From positions 1,922,001-1,986,000 of the forward strand of contig JPOM01000001.1 of assembly GCA_000733915.1 (NCBI GenBank): DNA of 64,000 nucleotides. Reading direction: 5' to 3'. Positions 36,867 through 47,800 of this stretch are shown here, piece by piece; positions within the stretch are counted from its first letter, which is position 1, and every line of letters starts with the position of its first letter. A model generated the notes under the pieces. The model worked only from the letters and a program-made list of their open reading frames with translations. It had not been told where the DNA came from and searched no databases. The position numbers were made by a program, and so were the translations under genes. Origin of the DNA: Caulobacteraceae bacterium PMMR1. Lineage in GTDB: Bacteria; Pseudomonadota; Alphaproteobacteria; Caulobacterales; Caulobacteraceae.

Positions 36867-37871
36867 TCAGGCCACCTTCACGCGCACCGCGCTCTCAGGC
36901 AGGTCGGTCCCAAAGGCGCGCTGGTAGAACTCCGCCACGCTCGGGCGCTCGAGCTCGTCGCACTTGTTCAGGAACGTCAGCCGGAACGCCAGGGCCACGT
37001 CCCCGCCGAAGATCTGGGTGTTCTGGGCCCAGGTGATCACGGTGCGCGGGCTCATGACCGTGGAGATGTCGCCGTTCATGAAGGCGTTGCGGGTCATGTC
37101 GGCCACGCGGACCATGGCGGCGATCATCCGCCGACCCTCGGGGTTGTGATAGCCCGGCGACTTGGAGAGCACGATCTCGGCCTCCACGTCGTGAGGCAGG
37201 TAGTTCAGCGTCGTCACGATCGACCAGCGGTCCATCTGGCCTTGGTTGATCTGCTGAGTGCCGTGATAGAGGCCCGTCGTGTCGCCGAGGCCGATGGTGT
37301 TGGTGGTGGCGAAGAGGCGGAAGTGCGGGTTCGGCCGGATCACGCGGTTCTGGTCGAGCAGGGTCAGTCGGCCCTGCGCCTCCAGCACGCGCTGGATCAC
37401 GAACATCACGTCCGGGCGGCCCGCGTCGTACTCGTCGAAGACCAGCGCGATCGGCCGCTGGATCGCCCAGGGCAGCATGCCCTCGCGGAACTCCGTCACC
37501 TGCTTGCCGTCGCGCAGCACGATGGCGTCCTTGCCGACCAGGTCGATGCGCGAAACGTGGCTGTCGAGGTTCACGCGCACGAGCGGCCAGTTCAGGCGCG
37601 CGGCGACCTGCTCGATGTGGGTGGACTTGCCGGTGCCGTGATAGCCCTGGACCATCACCCGCCGGTCGTGGGCGAAGCCGGCGCAGATGGCCAGCGTCGT
37701 CTGCGGATCGAAACGATACGCCGTATCGAGGTCCGGCACATGCGGGTCGCGCTCGCCGAACGCCGGGACCATCATGTCGCTGTCCACGCCGAAGACCTCG
37801 CGGACGGAGACGAGCTTGTCGGGCGTCATGGTCAGCAGCGGGTCGGGCGCGTCGCCGGCGAAATCGGCCAT
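36867..37871 (-). CDS. cobS: Cobaltochelatase CobS-type AAA+ ATPase
   Basis: A 334-residue AAA+ protein of the MoxR/CobS group, the motor subunit for cobalt insertion in aerobic cobalamin synthesis. Walker A is [19 protein letters not shown] (about residue 75), Walker B is [19 protein letters not shown], and sensor segments are [19 protein letters not shown] and [11 protein letters not shown]. The start is ATG 37871; the frame remains open upstream but that part is non-family sequence. The usual partner cobT is not in the window. Confidence 0.92.
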   Translation of the reverse strand: MADFAGDAPDPLLTMTPDKLVSVREVFGVDSDMMVPAFGERDPHVPDLDTAYRFDPQTTLAICAGFAHDRRVMVQGYHGTGKSTHIEQVAARLNWPLVRVNLDSHVSRIDLVGKDAIVLRDGKQVTEFREGMLPWAIQRPIALVFDEYDAGRPDVMFVIQRVLEAQGRLTLLDQNRVIRPNPHFRLFATTNTIGLGDTTGLYHGTQQINQGQMDRWSIVTTLNYLPHDVEAEIVLSKSPGYHNPEGRRMIAAMVRVADMTRNAFMNGDISTVMSPRTVITWAQNTQIFGGDVALAFRLTFLNKCDELERPSVAEFYQRAFGTDLPESAVRVKVA

Positions 37872-38050
37872 CAGGTCTTCCGGTGTCTCTGGGCGTGAGG
37901 GGGTTGTCCGCGGTCGCGTCCATTTAGGCAAGCCGCGCCCCCGGGTCGAGGGCGCTGTGGGCGTCGTGGTCGCCCCCGGGGCGGAGCCGCCGATGTTGAC
38001 GGGAAGTCTCAAGCTATGCAGAGCGCGCACGGCAGGCGAGAACCCGGCGC

Positions 38051-39142
38051 ATGACCGCCGCCGCCCCCCTCGCCCTCTCCGACGCCCAGCGCAGCGCTCT
38101 GCAGGTGCAGGCCCACTTCTGCGAGACGAACGGCTCGCCCCTCAGCACTGCGGTGCTGCGCGCCTGCGAGGTCCTGGCGGAGCAGCGCCCGGGACCGATC
38201 GCCGAGGCGCTTAGGCCGTGGAACGCGGCGGGGCGCAGCGACCTCTTCGCCGAGGCGGTGCACATCCGCCTTTTGGGCGGCTTCCACTTCCTCGCGCTGA
38301 AGGGGAGCGATCCGACGCTCGCCGCGATCTACGCCGCCAAGGCCGCTCCGCCGGAGCCGCAGGCCCTGGCCGATGCGCTCGACGCCGCCGCCCGGGCGAA
38401 CCCCGGCGTGATCCGGCGCTTCATGGCCTCCCCGCCCCAGACAAACGAGGTGCGCCGCTGCTGCGCCCTGCTGAGCGGGTTCTTGACGATCGCGGCGGAG
38501 ACAGGCCTGCCGCTCCGCACTCTGGAGATCGGGGCGAGCGCGGGCCTGAACACGCTCTGGGACCGCCACGGCTACGACTTCGGCGCCTTCCGGTGGGGCG
38601 ATCGGTGCGCGGCTGTGCAGCTCGACGCGGCGTGGAGCGGCCCGCCCCCGCCCCTGCCCCTGCCGACGGCCCACGTGGCGGAGCGCGCGGCCTGCGACCA
38701 GGCGCCGGTGGACGTCACGGACGAGGACGAGGCGCTCAGGCTTCAAGCCTTCGTGTGGGCGGGCCAGGACGCGCGCTTGGCGCGGCTGCGCGCGGCCATC
38801 GAGCTCGCCCGGGCGGAGGGGGTGCGGGTGGATCGTGCGGATGCCGCCGACTGGCTGGCGACGTACGCCGAGCCCAGGCCCGGCATGGCCAGCGTCGTCC
38901 ACCACTCGGTGATGTGGCAGTATATGCCGGCGCAGACTCAGGCGGCCTGCCGCGCGATCCTGAAGCGGGCCGGGGCGCAGGCGACGCCCGGCGCACCCTT
39001 CGCCTGGCTTCGCATGGAGACGGCCGACCCGCCGGCCGAGGACATGCAGGTGCGCCTGACGCTCTGGCCCGGCGGCGAGGACCGCCTGCTCGCCTGGACC
39101 CATCCGCACGGCGCCTCGGTGCGCTGGATCGCGGCGGACTGA
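38051..39142 (+). CDS. DUF2332 family protein
   Basis: A 363-residue cytosolic protein of the DUF2332 family: [21 protein letters not shown] at the start, [21 protein letters not shown], the glycine-rich [20 protein letters not shown] (about residues 158-177, resembling a methyltransferase motif I), and [20 protein letters not shown]. The fold may be SAM-dependent-methyltransferase-like, but no activity is established. It is divergent from cobS. Confidence 0.88.
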   Translation: MTAAAPLALSDAQRSALQVQAHFCETNGSPLSTAVLRACEVLAEQRPGPIAEALRPWNAAGRSDLFAEAVHIRLLGGFHFLALKGSDPTLAAIYAAKAAPPEPQALADALDAAARANPGVIRRFMASPPQTNEVRRCCALLSGFLTIAAETGLPLRTLEIGASAGLNTLWDRHGYDFGAFRWGDRCAAVQLDAAWSGPPPPLPLPTAHVAERAACDQAPVDVTDEDEALRLQAFVWAGQDARLARLRAAIELARAEGVRVDRADAADWLATYAEPRPGMASVVHHSVMWQYMPAQTQAACRAILKRAGAQATPGAPFAWLRMETADPPAEDMQVRLTLWPGGEDRLLAWTHPHGASVRWIAAD

Positions 39143-39267
39143 GCGAGCCTTCGCCCGCGGCTCCACCCTTCCCGACATTCGGATTGATTGTCGCGACGAC
39201 GGCGGCTCACACTCGCGCCTGACGTCCCGGCGTGCGCCGGGCGTGCGATCGACCCGATGAGGTTCAG

Positions 39268-39714
39268 ATGAATGCGATGGATGCGACGCCTTGGCAGGCC
39301 TGGGCCATACTGTCGGCCGTGTTCGCCGCCCTCACGGCCATCTTCGGAAAAATCGGCGTCGAGAACGTCAACAGCGACTTCGCCACCTTCATCCGGACGG
39401 TCGTGATCCTGGGCGTGCTGGCCGCCATGCTCGCCGCCCTGGGGGAGTACCAGTCCTTGGCGACGATCTCGCCCAAAACCTACCTCTTCCTGGCGCTGTC
39501 CGGTTTAGCCACCGGCGCGTCCTGGCTTTGCTATTACCGGGCGCTGAAGCTCGGCGAGGCGGCGCGGGTGGCGCCGCTCGACAAGATGAGCGTGGTTCTG
39601 GTGGCGCTCTTCGGCGTCGCCTTCCTCGGGGAGCGGCTTTCGGCGCGCAACTGGCTCGGGGTCGTCCTGATCGCGGCGGGCGCAGTCCTGGTCGCCCTGA
39701 GGTCGCCTGCATAA
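39268..39714 (+). CDS. Single-domain EamA/DMT-type membrane protein
   Basis: A 148-residue membrane protein with one EamA repeat instead of the usual two. It has about five hydrophobic helices: WAILSAVFAALTAIFGKIGV, TVVILGVLAAMLAALG, YLFLALSGLATGASWLCYYR, DKMSVVLVALFGVAFLGE and LGVVLIAAGAVLVAL. It would need to dimerise to form a carrier. ATG 39268 is preceded by GAGG. The substrate is unknown. Confidence 0.88.
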   Translation: MNAMDATPWQAWAILSAVFAALTAIFGKIGVENVNSDFATFIRTVVILGVLAAMLAALGEYQSLATISPKTYLFLALSGLATGASWLCYYRALKLGEAARVAPLDKMSVVLVALFGVAFLGERLSARNWLGVVLIAAGAVLVALRSPA

Positions 39715-39829
39715 CGGTGGCGGCGCGCGACGCCCGCGCCGGCATTGGGAATGGGTAACCTCGGCTCCATCCGGCAAGAAGGTTCGGCGTGCGATAGGTA
39801 GGGCGTGGGGACGTCCGCGGAGTTCACTC

Positions 39830-40207
39830 ATGAAACTGACCACCCTGTCGCTCACGGCCGCTGCGGCGCTGTCCATCGTCGCCGGAGCCGCCGCGGCGAA
39901 ACCTGCGCCGACCGCGACCAGCGCCACGTCCCCCGCCTTCGCCGGCCATCAGTACGCCCGCCAGGCTCGCGTGAGCCTCGCCGCCGCGCGCGCCATCGCC
40001 CTGAAGGCTCGCCCGGGCGAGATCACCGACCAGGAGCTTGAGAAGGAAGGCGGCGGCAGCGGGCTGCGCTATTCCTTCGACATCAAGAGCGGCGGCAAGA
40101 CCTACGAGGTCGGCGTCGACGCCAAGTCGGGCAAGGTCCTGGAGAACGGGAGCGAAAGCGCCGCCGCCGAAGCGAAGGAGGCCGCCTCCGAGCCTCGGGG
40201 CAAGTAG
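39830..40207 (+). CDS. PepSY-domain exported protein
   Basis: A 125-residue protein with a signal peptide (about residues 1-23, ending in AGAAAAKP) and one PepSY domain: VSLAAARAIALKARPGEI, LEKEGGGSGLRYSFDIKSGG and YEVGVDAKSGKVLENGSE. PepSY proteins are often encoded beside two-component systems and bind or inhibit envelope enzymes. It is 67 bp upstream of the response-regulator gene, so joint expression with that system is likely. Confidence 0.9.
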   Translation: MKLTTLSLTAAAALSIVAGAAAAKPAPTATSATSPAFAGHQYARQARVSLAAARAIALKARPGEITDQELEKEGGGSGLRYSFDIKSGGKTYEVGVDAKSGKVLENGSESAAAEAKEAASEPRGK

Positions 40208-40274
40208 GCGCCGGTCATGGGCGGACCCGCGCCGCCTGCTTCCCGCCAGGGCTGCGCCGGTGCAGGGTTCGCCC

Positions 40275-40952
40275 ATGAAGCTTCTGATCGTCGAAGATGA
40301 CAAGGACGGCGGCGCCTATCTGAAACAGGCGGTGAAGGAAGGCGGCCACACCGTGGACCTGGCCACCGACGGACGGCAGGGCCTGCTGCTCGCCGCCGCG
40401 GAGTCCTACGACGTGATCGTGCTGGACCGGATGCTGCCCGGCATGGACGGGCTGGCGATCCTGCGCACGATCCGCGCCTCGGGCGTGAAGACGCCGGTGC
40501 TGCTGCTGACCGCCTTGGGCGGCATCGACGACCGCGTGCAAGGGCTGGAGGCCGGGGGCGACGATTACCTCGTCAAGCCCTTCGCCACGGCGGAGCTTCT
40601 GGCCCGGATCAACGCCCTGTCCCGGCGTCCGCCCACGCAGGAGCTGAAAACGACGTTGAAGGTCGCCGACCTGCACATGGACCTTCTCAGGCGCACGGTG
40701 AGCCGGGGCGGCGAGCGCATAGAGCTGCAGCCGCGGGAGTTCCAGCTGCTGGAATACCTGATGCGGCACGCCGGCCGCGTGGTCACCAAGACCATGCTGC
40801 TCGAAGGCGTTTGGGACTTTCACTTCGACCCCAAGACGAACATCGTGGAGACCCACATCAGCCGCCTGCGCTCCAAGGTGGACCGCGGGCACGCCCAGGA
40901 GCTGATCCACACGGTGCGCGGAGCCGGATACTGCCTGCGCGAGCCGGACTGA
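40275..40952 (+). CDS. OmpR/PhoB-family response regulator
   Basis: A 225-residue DNA-binding response regulator. The receiver domain has the acidic pocket VEDDKD, the phosphoacceptor in DVIVLDRMLPGMDGLAILR (Asp near residue 51), LLLTAL and the conserved Lys in DYLVKPFATAEL. The C-terminal winged helix has LQPREFQLLEYLMRHAGRVV and HISRLRSKVD. It is followed directly by its kinase gene and then the TolC-adaptor-RND genes, suggesting it controls efflux, perhaps in response to metal or envelope stress. Confidence 0.95.
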   Translation: MKLLIVEDDKDGGAYLKQAVKEGGHTVDLATDGRQGLLLAAAESYDVIVLDRMLPGMDGLAILRTIRASGVKTPVLLLTALGGIDDRVQGLEAGGDDYLVKPFATAELLARINALSRRPPTQELKTTLKVADLHMDLLRRTVSRGGERIELQPREFQLLEYLMRHAGRVVTKTMLLEGVWDFHFDPKTNIVETHISRLRSKVDRGHAQELIHTVRGAGYCLREPD

Positions 40953-42292
40953 ATGTTCCGCTCCACCGCGCTCCGCCTTGCTGCGCTCTATACGGCCGCC
41001 TTCGCCGCCTCGGTGGTCGGATTGGGGACGATCACCCTGGTCACCACGCGAGCCTCGCTGCGACAGCAGTTCGACGCGCGGATCCAAGCGGAGTCCGCCG
41101 CCCTGGCGCAGGAGTTCAGGACCGAAGGCCTGAAGGGCGTGCTGCAGGCCGTGCGGGAGCGCGATCGCACCCCCGGCGCCCTCGACTATGGGCTGGAGAC
41201 CGCCGAGGGCGGCCGCTCGCCGGCCGCCTGGCGGGGCGGGGCGCGCGGCTGGGCTGGTCCAGCCTGCCCCTGCCGGAGCGCGCCGGCGAGGGGGAGTCGG
41301 TCCGGGTCATGACGACAGCGCTTCCCAGCGGCGACCGGCTGATCGTGGGCGACGACGACGACCGCAGCGAAGCGCTCCAGCAGACCGTGCTTGAGAACTT
41401 CACCTGGGCCTTCGCCGGCGTGGTCGTCCTCGGGTTCCTGGGCGGCTTCGGCCTCAGCCGCGATGTGCACCGCCGGCTGTCGGCGATCTCGGGCACCGCC
41501 GAGGCCATCATCGACGGCGACCTCGACCGGCGCGTGCCGGCGCGGGCGTCCGACGACGACCTCGACCGCCTTGCCGCGACGATCAACCGGATGCTGGACC
41601 GGATCGCAGGGCTCGTGCAGAGCCTGAAGCAGGTTTCCGACGACATCGCCCACGATCTGCGCACGCCCCTGACGCGATTGCGCCAGCGCCTGGAGGCGGC
41701 GCGCAGCCTTCCCCGCGCCAAGATGCAGGAGGCCATCGACGGCGCGCTGGGCGACCTGGACGGCATCCTTGACACCTTCGCCGCCCTGCTGCGGATCGCG
41801 CAGATCCAGGCGGGCGTGCGCCGGGCGGGCTTCCGTCCCGTCGAGCTGGTCCCCCTGGCGCGGACCGTCGTGGAGGCGTTCGCCCCGTCCGCCGAGGACG
41901 CCGGCCAGTCCCTCGTCCTGGAGGCCAGCGGCGCGAGCCCCGCCGTCGACGGCGACCCGGAGCTCCTCACCCAGATGCTGGTCAACCTGGTGGAGAACGC
42001 CATGCGCCATGCCGGTCCCACGGCGCGCATCCGGGTCCGGGTCGCGCCATCGCCCGGGAGGAGCCTGGCGGTCATCGACAACGGTCCGGGGATCCCGCCG
42101 GCGGAGCGCGAGCGCCTGTTCGACCGGTTCTACCGCCTCGAACGGAGCCGATCCACGCCCGGCAGCGGCCTGGGGCTGTCGCTCGCCGCGGCGGTCGCCA
42201 AGCTGCACGGGGCCGATATCCAGCTGCTGGACGCCCATCCCGGCCTGGAGGTTAGGGTGACCTTCCCTGGAGAGATTGGGATTTCCCAATGA
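40953..42292 (+). pseudogene. Sensor histidine kinase, frameshifted near 41,215
   Basis: The partner kinase of the preceding regulator. The first part (from ATG 40953) encodes an N-terminal membrane helix and the start of a periplasmic sensor region, up to LETAEGGR. The rest continues in another frame (RLGWSSLPLPERAGEG onward) with a second membrane helix, a HAMP domain, the H-box SDDIAHDLRTPLTRL, the N-box NLVENAMRHAG and the G-boxes DNGPGIPP and GSGLGLSLA. One base appears to be missing around 41,205-41,225, in GC-rich sequence. Either the gene is broken or this is an assembly error. The C-terminal part alone could start at ATG 41310 but would lack the sensor. Confidence 0.85.
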
Positions 42293-42378
42293 GCAGGACA
42301 GCTCGCCTCCATCTGCTCTCGCTTAAGGCTGCGTCGCCGCCTCGATCGCCGCCGCGGCCGCCGCCCACCGGACCCGAG

Positions 42379-43776
42379 ATGACGATCGGCCCCGCGCCCT
42401 GCCGACCCACGGTCCCGTTCCGGCCCGCCTTGGCCATAGGCGCGATCGTCGCCGGCGCGGGCCTGCTCTGCGCCTGCGCCAGCTATCGGCCCCTGCCCCT
42501 GCCCGCTCAGGCCGACCTTCGCGCGAGCCCGGCGGAGCTGAAGGTGGACATCGCCCGGTTGCGCGGCACACCCCTCCGATCCATCGCCATCGACCCCCGC
42601 GACGGACTCGATCCGCTGGAGGTCGCCGCTTTGGCGGTGCTGAACAGCCCCGACCTTCGCGCCCGGCGCGCCGCGCTCGGCGTCAGGTCTGCGGAGGTGT
42701 TCGCCGCGGGGCTGCTGCCCGAGCCGCAGATCACCGCGGGGGTCGACAAGCCCGTGTCCGGCCCCGACACCCAGACGGCCTACAGCCTCTCGCCGAGCCT
42801 GGACCTGGCGGCGCTGCTGGCGCGCTCGAGCAGCCTGTCCGCGGCGCGGTTCACCGCCCGCCAGGCGGACCTCGACATCCTGTGGGCCGAGTGGACCACC
42901 GCCCAGCAGGCGCGCCAGCTCGCCGAAACCGCCCTCGCCGACGAGATGCGCGCGTCGTACCTGGAGCGCATCCTGGCCGCCGCTGCGGAGCGCTATGCGC
43001 GCTCCAGCCAGGCTCTGCAGCGCCGCGACGTGACGCTGCAGACCACGGCCGCCGACCTGGCGGTCAAGCTGGACGCGGAGAGCCAGCTCGCCAGCGCCAG
43101 GCAGGCCGCCGCCAAGGCGCGCCGCGACCTGAACGCCTTGCTGGACCTCGACCCCCGGGTCCTCTTGCCGCTCGTGGAGGGCCCGCCGCCAGCGCCGCTT
43201 GCACCGCAGGCGATCGAGGGCGCGCTCGCGTCGCTGCCTGAGCGGCGACCGGACCTCTTGGCGCTGCAGGCCGGCTACCGCGCCCAGGACGCCAAGCTGC
43301 GGCAGGCGGTGATCGCACAGTTCCCGGTCGCGAGCATCGCCTATGCCTATGCCAAGGACCCGGCGGGCACGACGACCCAGGGGCTCTCGGCCGTGCTCGC
43401 CCTGCCCATCTTCGGGATCAAGGCTGCGGAGGTGCGGCTCCAGACCGCCACCCGCGCCCAGCTTCTTGCGGAGTATCAGGCCCGGCTCGATCAGACCCAG
43501 GCTGAGGTCCGCGCAGCCGAGGCCGAGCTGGCCGCCTCCCAGGGCCAGGCGAGCGTGCTGGGCGCCGACGTCTCGCGTCTACAGGCGCTGGTCGAACCGG
43601 CCCTGAAGGCCTACCAGCGGGGCGACATCGACAGCCAGACCTACCTCACGCTGACGCAGAACGTGCTCGCCAGGCGCGCGGACCTGGACGACAAGCGGCT
43701 CGCGGCGCGGATCGCGGACATCCAGCTGGAGACGGCGCTGTTCCTTCCTCCCACGACCTCGAGCCCGGCCCCATGA
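42379..43776 (+). CDS. TolC-family outer-membrane efflux lipoprotein
   Basis: A 465-residue outer-membrane factor for a tripartite efflux pump. The N-terminus has a lipoprotein-like signal (IGAIVAGAGLLCACASYRP). The body has the two OEP repeats with long coiled-coil helices (DILWAEWTTAQQARQLAETA, AEVRAAEAELAASQGQASVL) and LPERRPDLLALQAGYRAQDA. ATG 42289 overlaps the kinase stop, but it would place the signal about 50 residues inside, so ATG 42379 is preferred. It overlaps the adaptor gene by ATGA. Confidence 0.9.
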   Translation: MTIGPAPCRPTVPFRPALAIGAIVAGAGLLCACASYRPLPLPAQADLRASPAELKVDIARLRGTPLRSIAIDPRDGLDPLEVAALAVLNSPDLRARRAALGVRSAEVFAAGLLPEPQITAGVDKPVSGPDTQTAYSLSPSLDLAALLARSSSLSAARFTARQADLDILWAEWTTAQQARQLAETALADEMRASYLERILAAAAERYARSSQALQRRDVTLQTTAADLAVKLDAESQLASARQAAAKARRDLNALLDLDPRVLLPLVEGPPPAPLAPQAIEGALASLPERRPDLLALQAGYRAQDAKLRQAVIAQFPVASIAYAYAKDPAGTTTQGLSAVLALPIFGIKAAEVRLQTATRAQLLAEYQARLDQTQAEVRAAEAELAASQGQASVLGADVSRLQALVEPALKAYQRGDIDSQTYLTLTQNVLARRADLDDKRLAARIADIQLETALFLPPTTSSPAP

Positions 43777-44837
43777 CCCGCAGAACCCTCTTCATCGCCG
43801 CAGCTTTGGGGCTGGCTGTGGCGGCGGGGACGATCTACCTCGCCGTCGGCCGCAAGCCCGCGGCCGGCGATGAGGCCGACGCAACGCCGACCGCCGTCGT
43901 CACCGTCGCCCAAGCCGCGCGCGAGCGGCTGGACGACGTGGCCAGCCTCTATGGCCTGATCGCCGCCGACCCCGCCGGCGTCAGGATAGTGGCGGCGCCG
44001 CGGGCGCTCATCGTGACGCAGGTGCTCGTGCGCCCCGGCCAGGCCATCGCGGCCGGCCAGCCGGTCGTGCAGATCGCCAACGCGCCCGGGGCGGAGTTGG
44101 CCTACAGCCAGGCGGTCGACGCGCTCGCCTTCGCAAAGGCCGATCTCGCCCGAACCCAGCGGCTATTCGACGAGCGGCTGGCGGCCACGGATCAGCTGAA
44201 CGCCGCCCGCAAGGCCGTGGCCGATGCTCAGGCCGCGCTCTTGGCCCAGCAGAGGCAGGGCGGCGGACGCGCGGTGCAGACCCTGTCGGCGGCGACGGAC
44301 GGCGTGGTGACGGCGGTTTCGGTCTCGCCCGGCGATCACGTCGCGCAGGACGCGCCGCTGGTCAGCGTGACCGCCACGAGCGGGATGGTTGCGAAGCTGG
44401 GCCTGGAGCCCGGCAGCGCGGCCGTGCGCCCCGGCGATGCGGTCGTGCTCCGTCCCATCAGCGCGCCCGCGGGCGCGGCGATATCCGGCCGCATCGCCAT
44501 GATCGGACGCGCCGCGGACCCTGCGACCAAGACCTATGACGCGGTGGTTCCGCTCAGCGGATCGACGCTGCCGGTCGGGGCGGCGGTCCAGGCGCAGGTC
44601 GCCACCGGGTCGCATACCGGCCTCGTGGTCCCGCGCGACGCCGTCGTCTTCGACGAGACGGGAGCGCACGTGTTCGTGGTCTTCGGCGGCAAGGCGCACC
44701 GGGTGTTCATACGCCCGGGCCAGACCTATGGCGACAAGATCGAGGTCGCCGGGCCGGTGCAGCCGGGCCAGGCCGTGGCCGTGCAGGGCGCCGACGAGCT
44801 CCAGGACGGCATGGCCGTGAAGGTCGGCGGCAGGTGA
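43773..44837 (+). CDS. RND efflux periplasmic adaptor
   Basis: A 354-residue membrane-fusion protein linking the RND pump to the outer-membrane factor. It has an N-terminal membrane anchor (LFIAAALGLAVAAGTIYLAV), a lipoyl/biotinyl-like half (IVTQVLVRPGQAIAAGQPVV), a short alpha-hairpin (LAYSQAVDALAFAKADLART), a second lipoyl half (DGVVTAVSVSPGDHVAQDAP) and beta-barrel/MP domains. It overlaps both neighbours by 4 bp. No His- or Met-rich metal-binding extension is seen. Confidence 0.92.
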   Translation: MTRRTLFIAAALGLAVAAGTIYLAVGRKPAAGDEADATPTAVVTVAQAARERLDDVASLYGLIAADPAGVRIVAAPRALIVTQVLVRPGQAIAAGQPVVQIANAPGAELAYSQAVDALAFAKADLARTQRLFDERLAATDQLNAARKAVADAQAALLAQQRQGGGRAVQTLSAATDGVVTAVSVSPGDHVAQDAPLVSVTATSGMVAKLGLEPGSAAVRPGDAVVLRPISAPAGAAISGRIAMIGRAADPATKTYDAVVPLSGSTLPVGAAVQAQVATGSHTGLVVPRDAVVFDETGAHVFVVFGGKAHRVFIRPGQTYGDKIEVAGPVQPGQAVAVQGADELQDGMAVKVGGR

Positions 44838-47800
44838 ACCTCGCCAGCTTCGCGCTGAAAAGGCGGCGGTCGCTCCTGACCCTGATCGCCCTGCTGGTCG
44901 TAGGCGGGATCGGGGCGGCCTTTTTCACCCCGGTCAGCCTGTTCCCGACGGTCTTCTTCCCGCGCATCGCCGTCAGCATCGACGCCGGAGACCGCCCCCC
45001 CGACCAGATGGAGGCGGTGATCACCCGCCCCCTCGAGCAGGCGGTCCGCGCCATTCCGGGGGTTCAGGACCTGCGATCCACCACCAGCCGCGGGGCGGCG
45101 GAGCTGTCGGTGAACTTCGTGTGGGGCTCCGACATGAACCTCGCCCTCCAGCGCGTCCAGTCCGCCGTCGCGAGCGCGCAGCAGACGCTGCCCAAGGGCG
45201 TCGTCGTCGAGGTGCGGCGGATGGATCCCACGGTGTTCCCGGTCGCGGCCTACAGCTTGACCTCGCCGACGGCGACCCCTGTGGAGCTGCGGCGGTTTGC
45301 GGACCGCACGCTCGCCCCCCTGCTCTCCACTGTGAACGGCGTCTCCAGGGTCGCCAACCAGGGCGGCGCGCCGGGCGAATACCGGATCCTCGCCGATCCC
45401 GCCAAGCTCTGGGCGCATGGGCTCTCCCTCGACGACGTCGCCGCCGCGGTGAGCGGGGCCAATGTGCTGACCGCCGCGGGCAAGATGCAGGACCGGGGCA
45501 AGCTGCTGCTGGTCCTGACCGACTCGCGCCTGCTCGATCCGCAGCAGATCGGCGACGTGGTGGTGCAGGCCAAGGCCGGAACGCTGGTGCGCGTGCGCGA
45601 CCTCGCCGACGTCACGACCGCGCCTGCGCCTCAGTGGATCCGGGTCACGGCCGATGGCCGCGACGCCGTGCTGGTCAACGTCTACCAGCAGCTCGGCGGC
45701 AATACGGTCCAGATCACGCGGGACATCAGCGCGGCCTTCGCCAAGGCCCGGGCCCAGGCCCCGGGCGATGTGCGGATCAAGGCCTGGTACATCCAGAGCG
45801 ACCTGATCCTCGAATCCGCCTCGGCGCTGCGCAATGCGATCGTGATCGGGGTGATGCTGGCCGCGCTCGTGCTGCTCGTGTTCTTGCGCGATTGGAGGGT
45901 GACGCTCGCGGCGGTCGTGGCGGTCCCCACCGTCCTCGCCGCGACAGCCCTTTTCCTGAAGCTCATCGGCCAGACCCTCAACGTCATGACGCTGGGCGGA
46001 ATGGCGGCGGCGATCGGCCTGATCATTGACGATGCGATCGTGATGATCGAGCACATCGACCGACGGCTGAGCGAGCGGACAGCGGAGGGCGCAGCCGGCG
46101 CGACCACCGGCGAACGCGTCGCCAAGGCCGTGTCGGAGTTCATGCGCCCGCTGTTCGGCTCCTCCGCCGCGACCATCGTGATCTTCCTGCCGCTCGCCTT
46201 CCTGACCGGCGTGACGGGCGCCTTCTTCAAGGCGCTCTCAATCACCATGGCGGTGTCGCTGACGATCTCCTTCCTGGTGGCGTGGTGGATCGTCCCTGTC
46301 GCCGTCGAGCAGCTGGCGAAATGCCGCGCCCATTCCGCCGAGCTGAACCCCGACGGCCCGGTGCTGAGCCGCTATCGCCGCGCGCTCGCCGGATCGGTCC
46401 GCAGTCCCTGGATCGCGGTCGTCGTGGTCGCCGCCGCGCTGGGGCTCGGCGTGTTCAGCCTGTTCAACGTCGGCTCGGGCTTCATCCCGAAGATCGACGA
46501 GGGCGGGTTCATTCTCGACTACGTCGCGCCGCCGGGCATGTCGCTGCGCGAGACGGACCGGCTGGTCCGCCAGGTCGAGGCGATCATCCAGCGCACGCCG
46601 GGCGTCGACACCTATTCGCGGCGCACCGGGGTTCAGCTCGGCGGCGGGCTGACCGAGGCCAACACCGGCGACTTCTTCATCCGGCTCAAGCCCATCAAGG
46701 TGCGGCGCCCGATCGAGGAGATCATGAACGACGTCCGCACCCAGGTGCAGGCAAGCGCGCCCGGGCTTCAGGTCGAGACGGCGCAGCTGATGGAGGACCT
46801 GATCGGCGATCTCACCGCCGTGCCGCAGCCGATCGAGGTGAAGCTGTTCAGCCAGAACGCCCAGCTCCTGAAGGCCACCGCGCCCAAGGTGGCCGACGCC
46901 ATCGGCCGCGTGCCGGGCGTGACCGAGGTCAAGAGCGGGATCGTCATCGCGGGAGACGGCGTGAATATCGTGCTCGACCCTATCCGGGCGAAGCTGGAGG
47001 GGATCGACGCCAGCGAAGCCAGCCGGCAGATCTCGAGCCTCCTGTCCGGCGCTGTGGCGACCCAGGTGCAGTCCGGCGGCTACCTCGTGGACCTGAGGGT
47101 CTGGACCCCCGACCCCGCCCGCGCGCGCATCGAACAGATCGCCTCCATGATGCTCAAATCGACCGCGGACGGGCATCTCTTCCCGGTGTCGCGCATCGCC
47201 TCGCTTCAGGTGCAGAGCGGCCAGGCGGAGATCGCTCGCGAGAACATGCGCCGCATGGACGCCATCACCGCCCGCGTCGTGGGCCGCGACACCGGGTCCG
47301 CCGCCCAGGACGTCCAGAGGGTCGTGGGCAGGCCCGGCTTCCTGCCCGCCGGCATGACCTTCCGCATGGGCGGGCTCTACGCCGAGCAGACGTCCGCGTT
47401 CCAGGGCATGGCGCTGGTGTTCGCCGCCGCGGTCGGCTCCGTGTTCGTGCTGCTGCTGGTGATCTATGAGAACTTCCGGATCGTCCTCTCCATCCTGCTG
47501 ATGCCCATCGCGGCGGCGACGTTCGTCGCCATCGGGCTTCTGCTGACGGGGGTCGAGCTGAACATCATGGCCCTGATGGGGACGACCATGATCCTCGGCA
47601 TCACGACCGAAGTCGCCATCTTCTACTTCACCGAATACGAAGAACTGCTGCGCGCCGGGATCGGTCCGGAGCAGGCCCTGGTCGATGCGGGCGTGAACCG
47701 GCTAAGGCCGATCGCCATGACCACCCTGGCGGCGATCCTCGCGCTTGCGCCCCTCGCCTTGGCGCTGGGCGGCAGCGCCTCGATGGAGCGGCCGCTGGCC

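Noticed and set aside
40953-42292. Programmed frameshift in the histidine kinase
   Set aside because: No slippery run or stimulatory structure is evident at the junction, unlike the clear A6G site in the IS5 transposase; a one-base deletion is simpler.
42289-42379. TolC-like gene starting at ATG 42289 with ATGA overlap
   Set aside because: Would put the lipoprotein signal about 50 residues into the protein; ATG 42379 gives a normal signal position.
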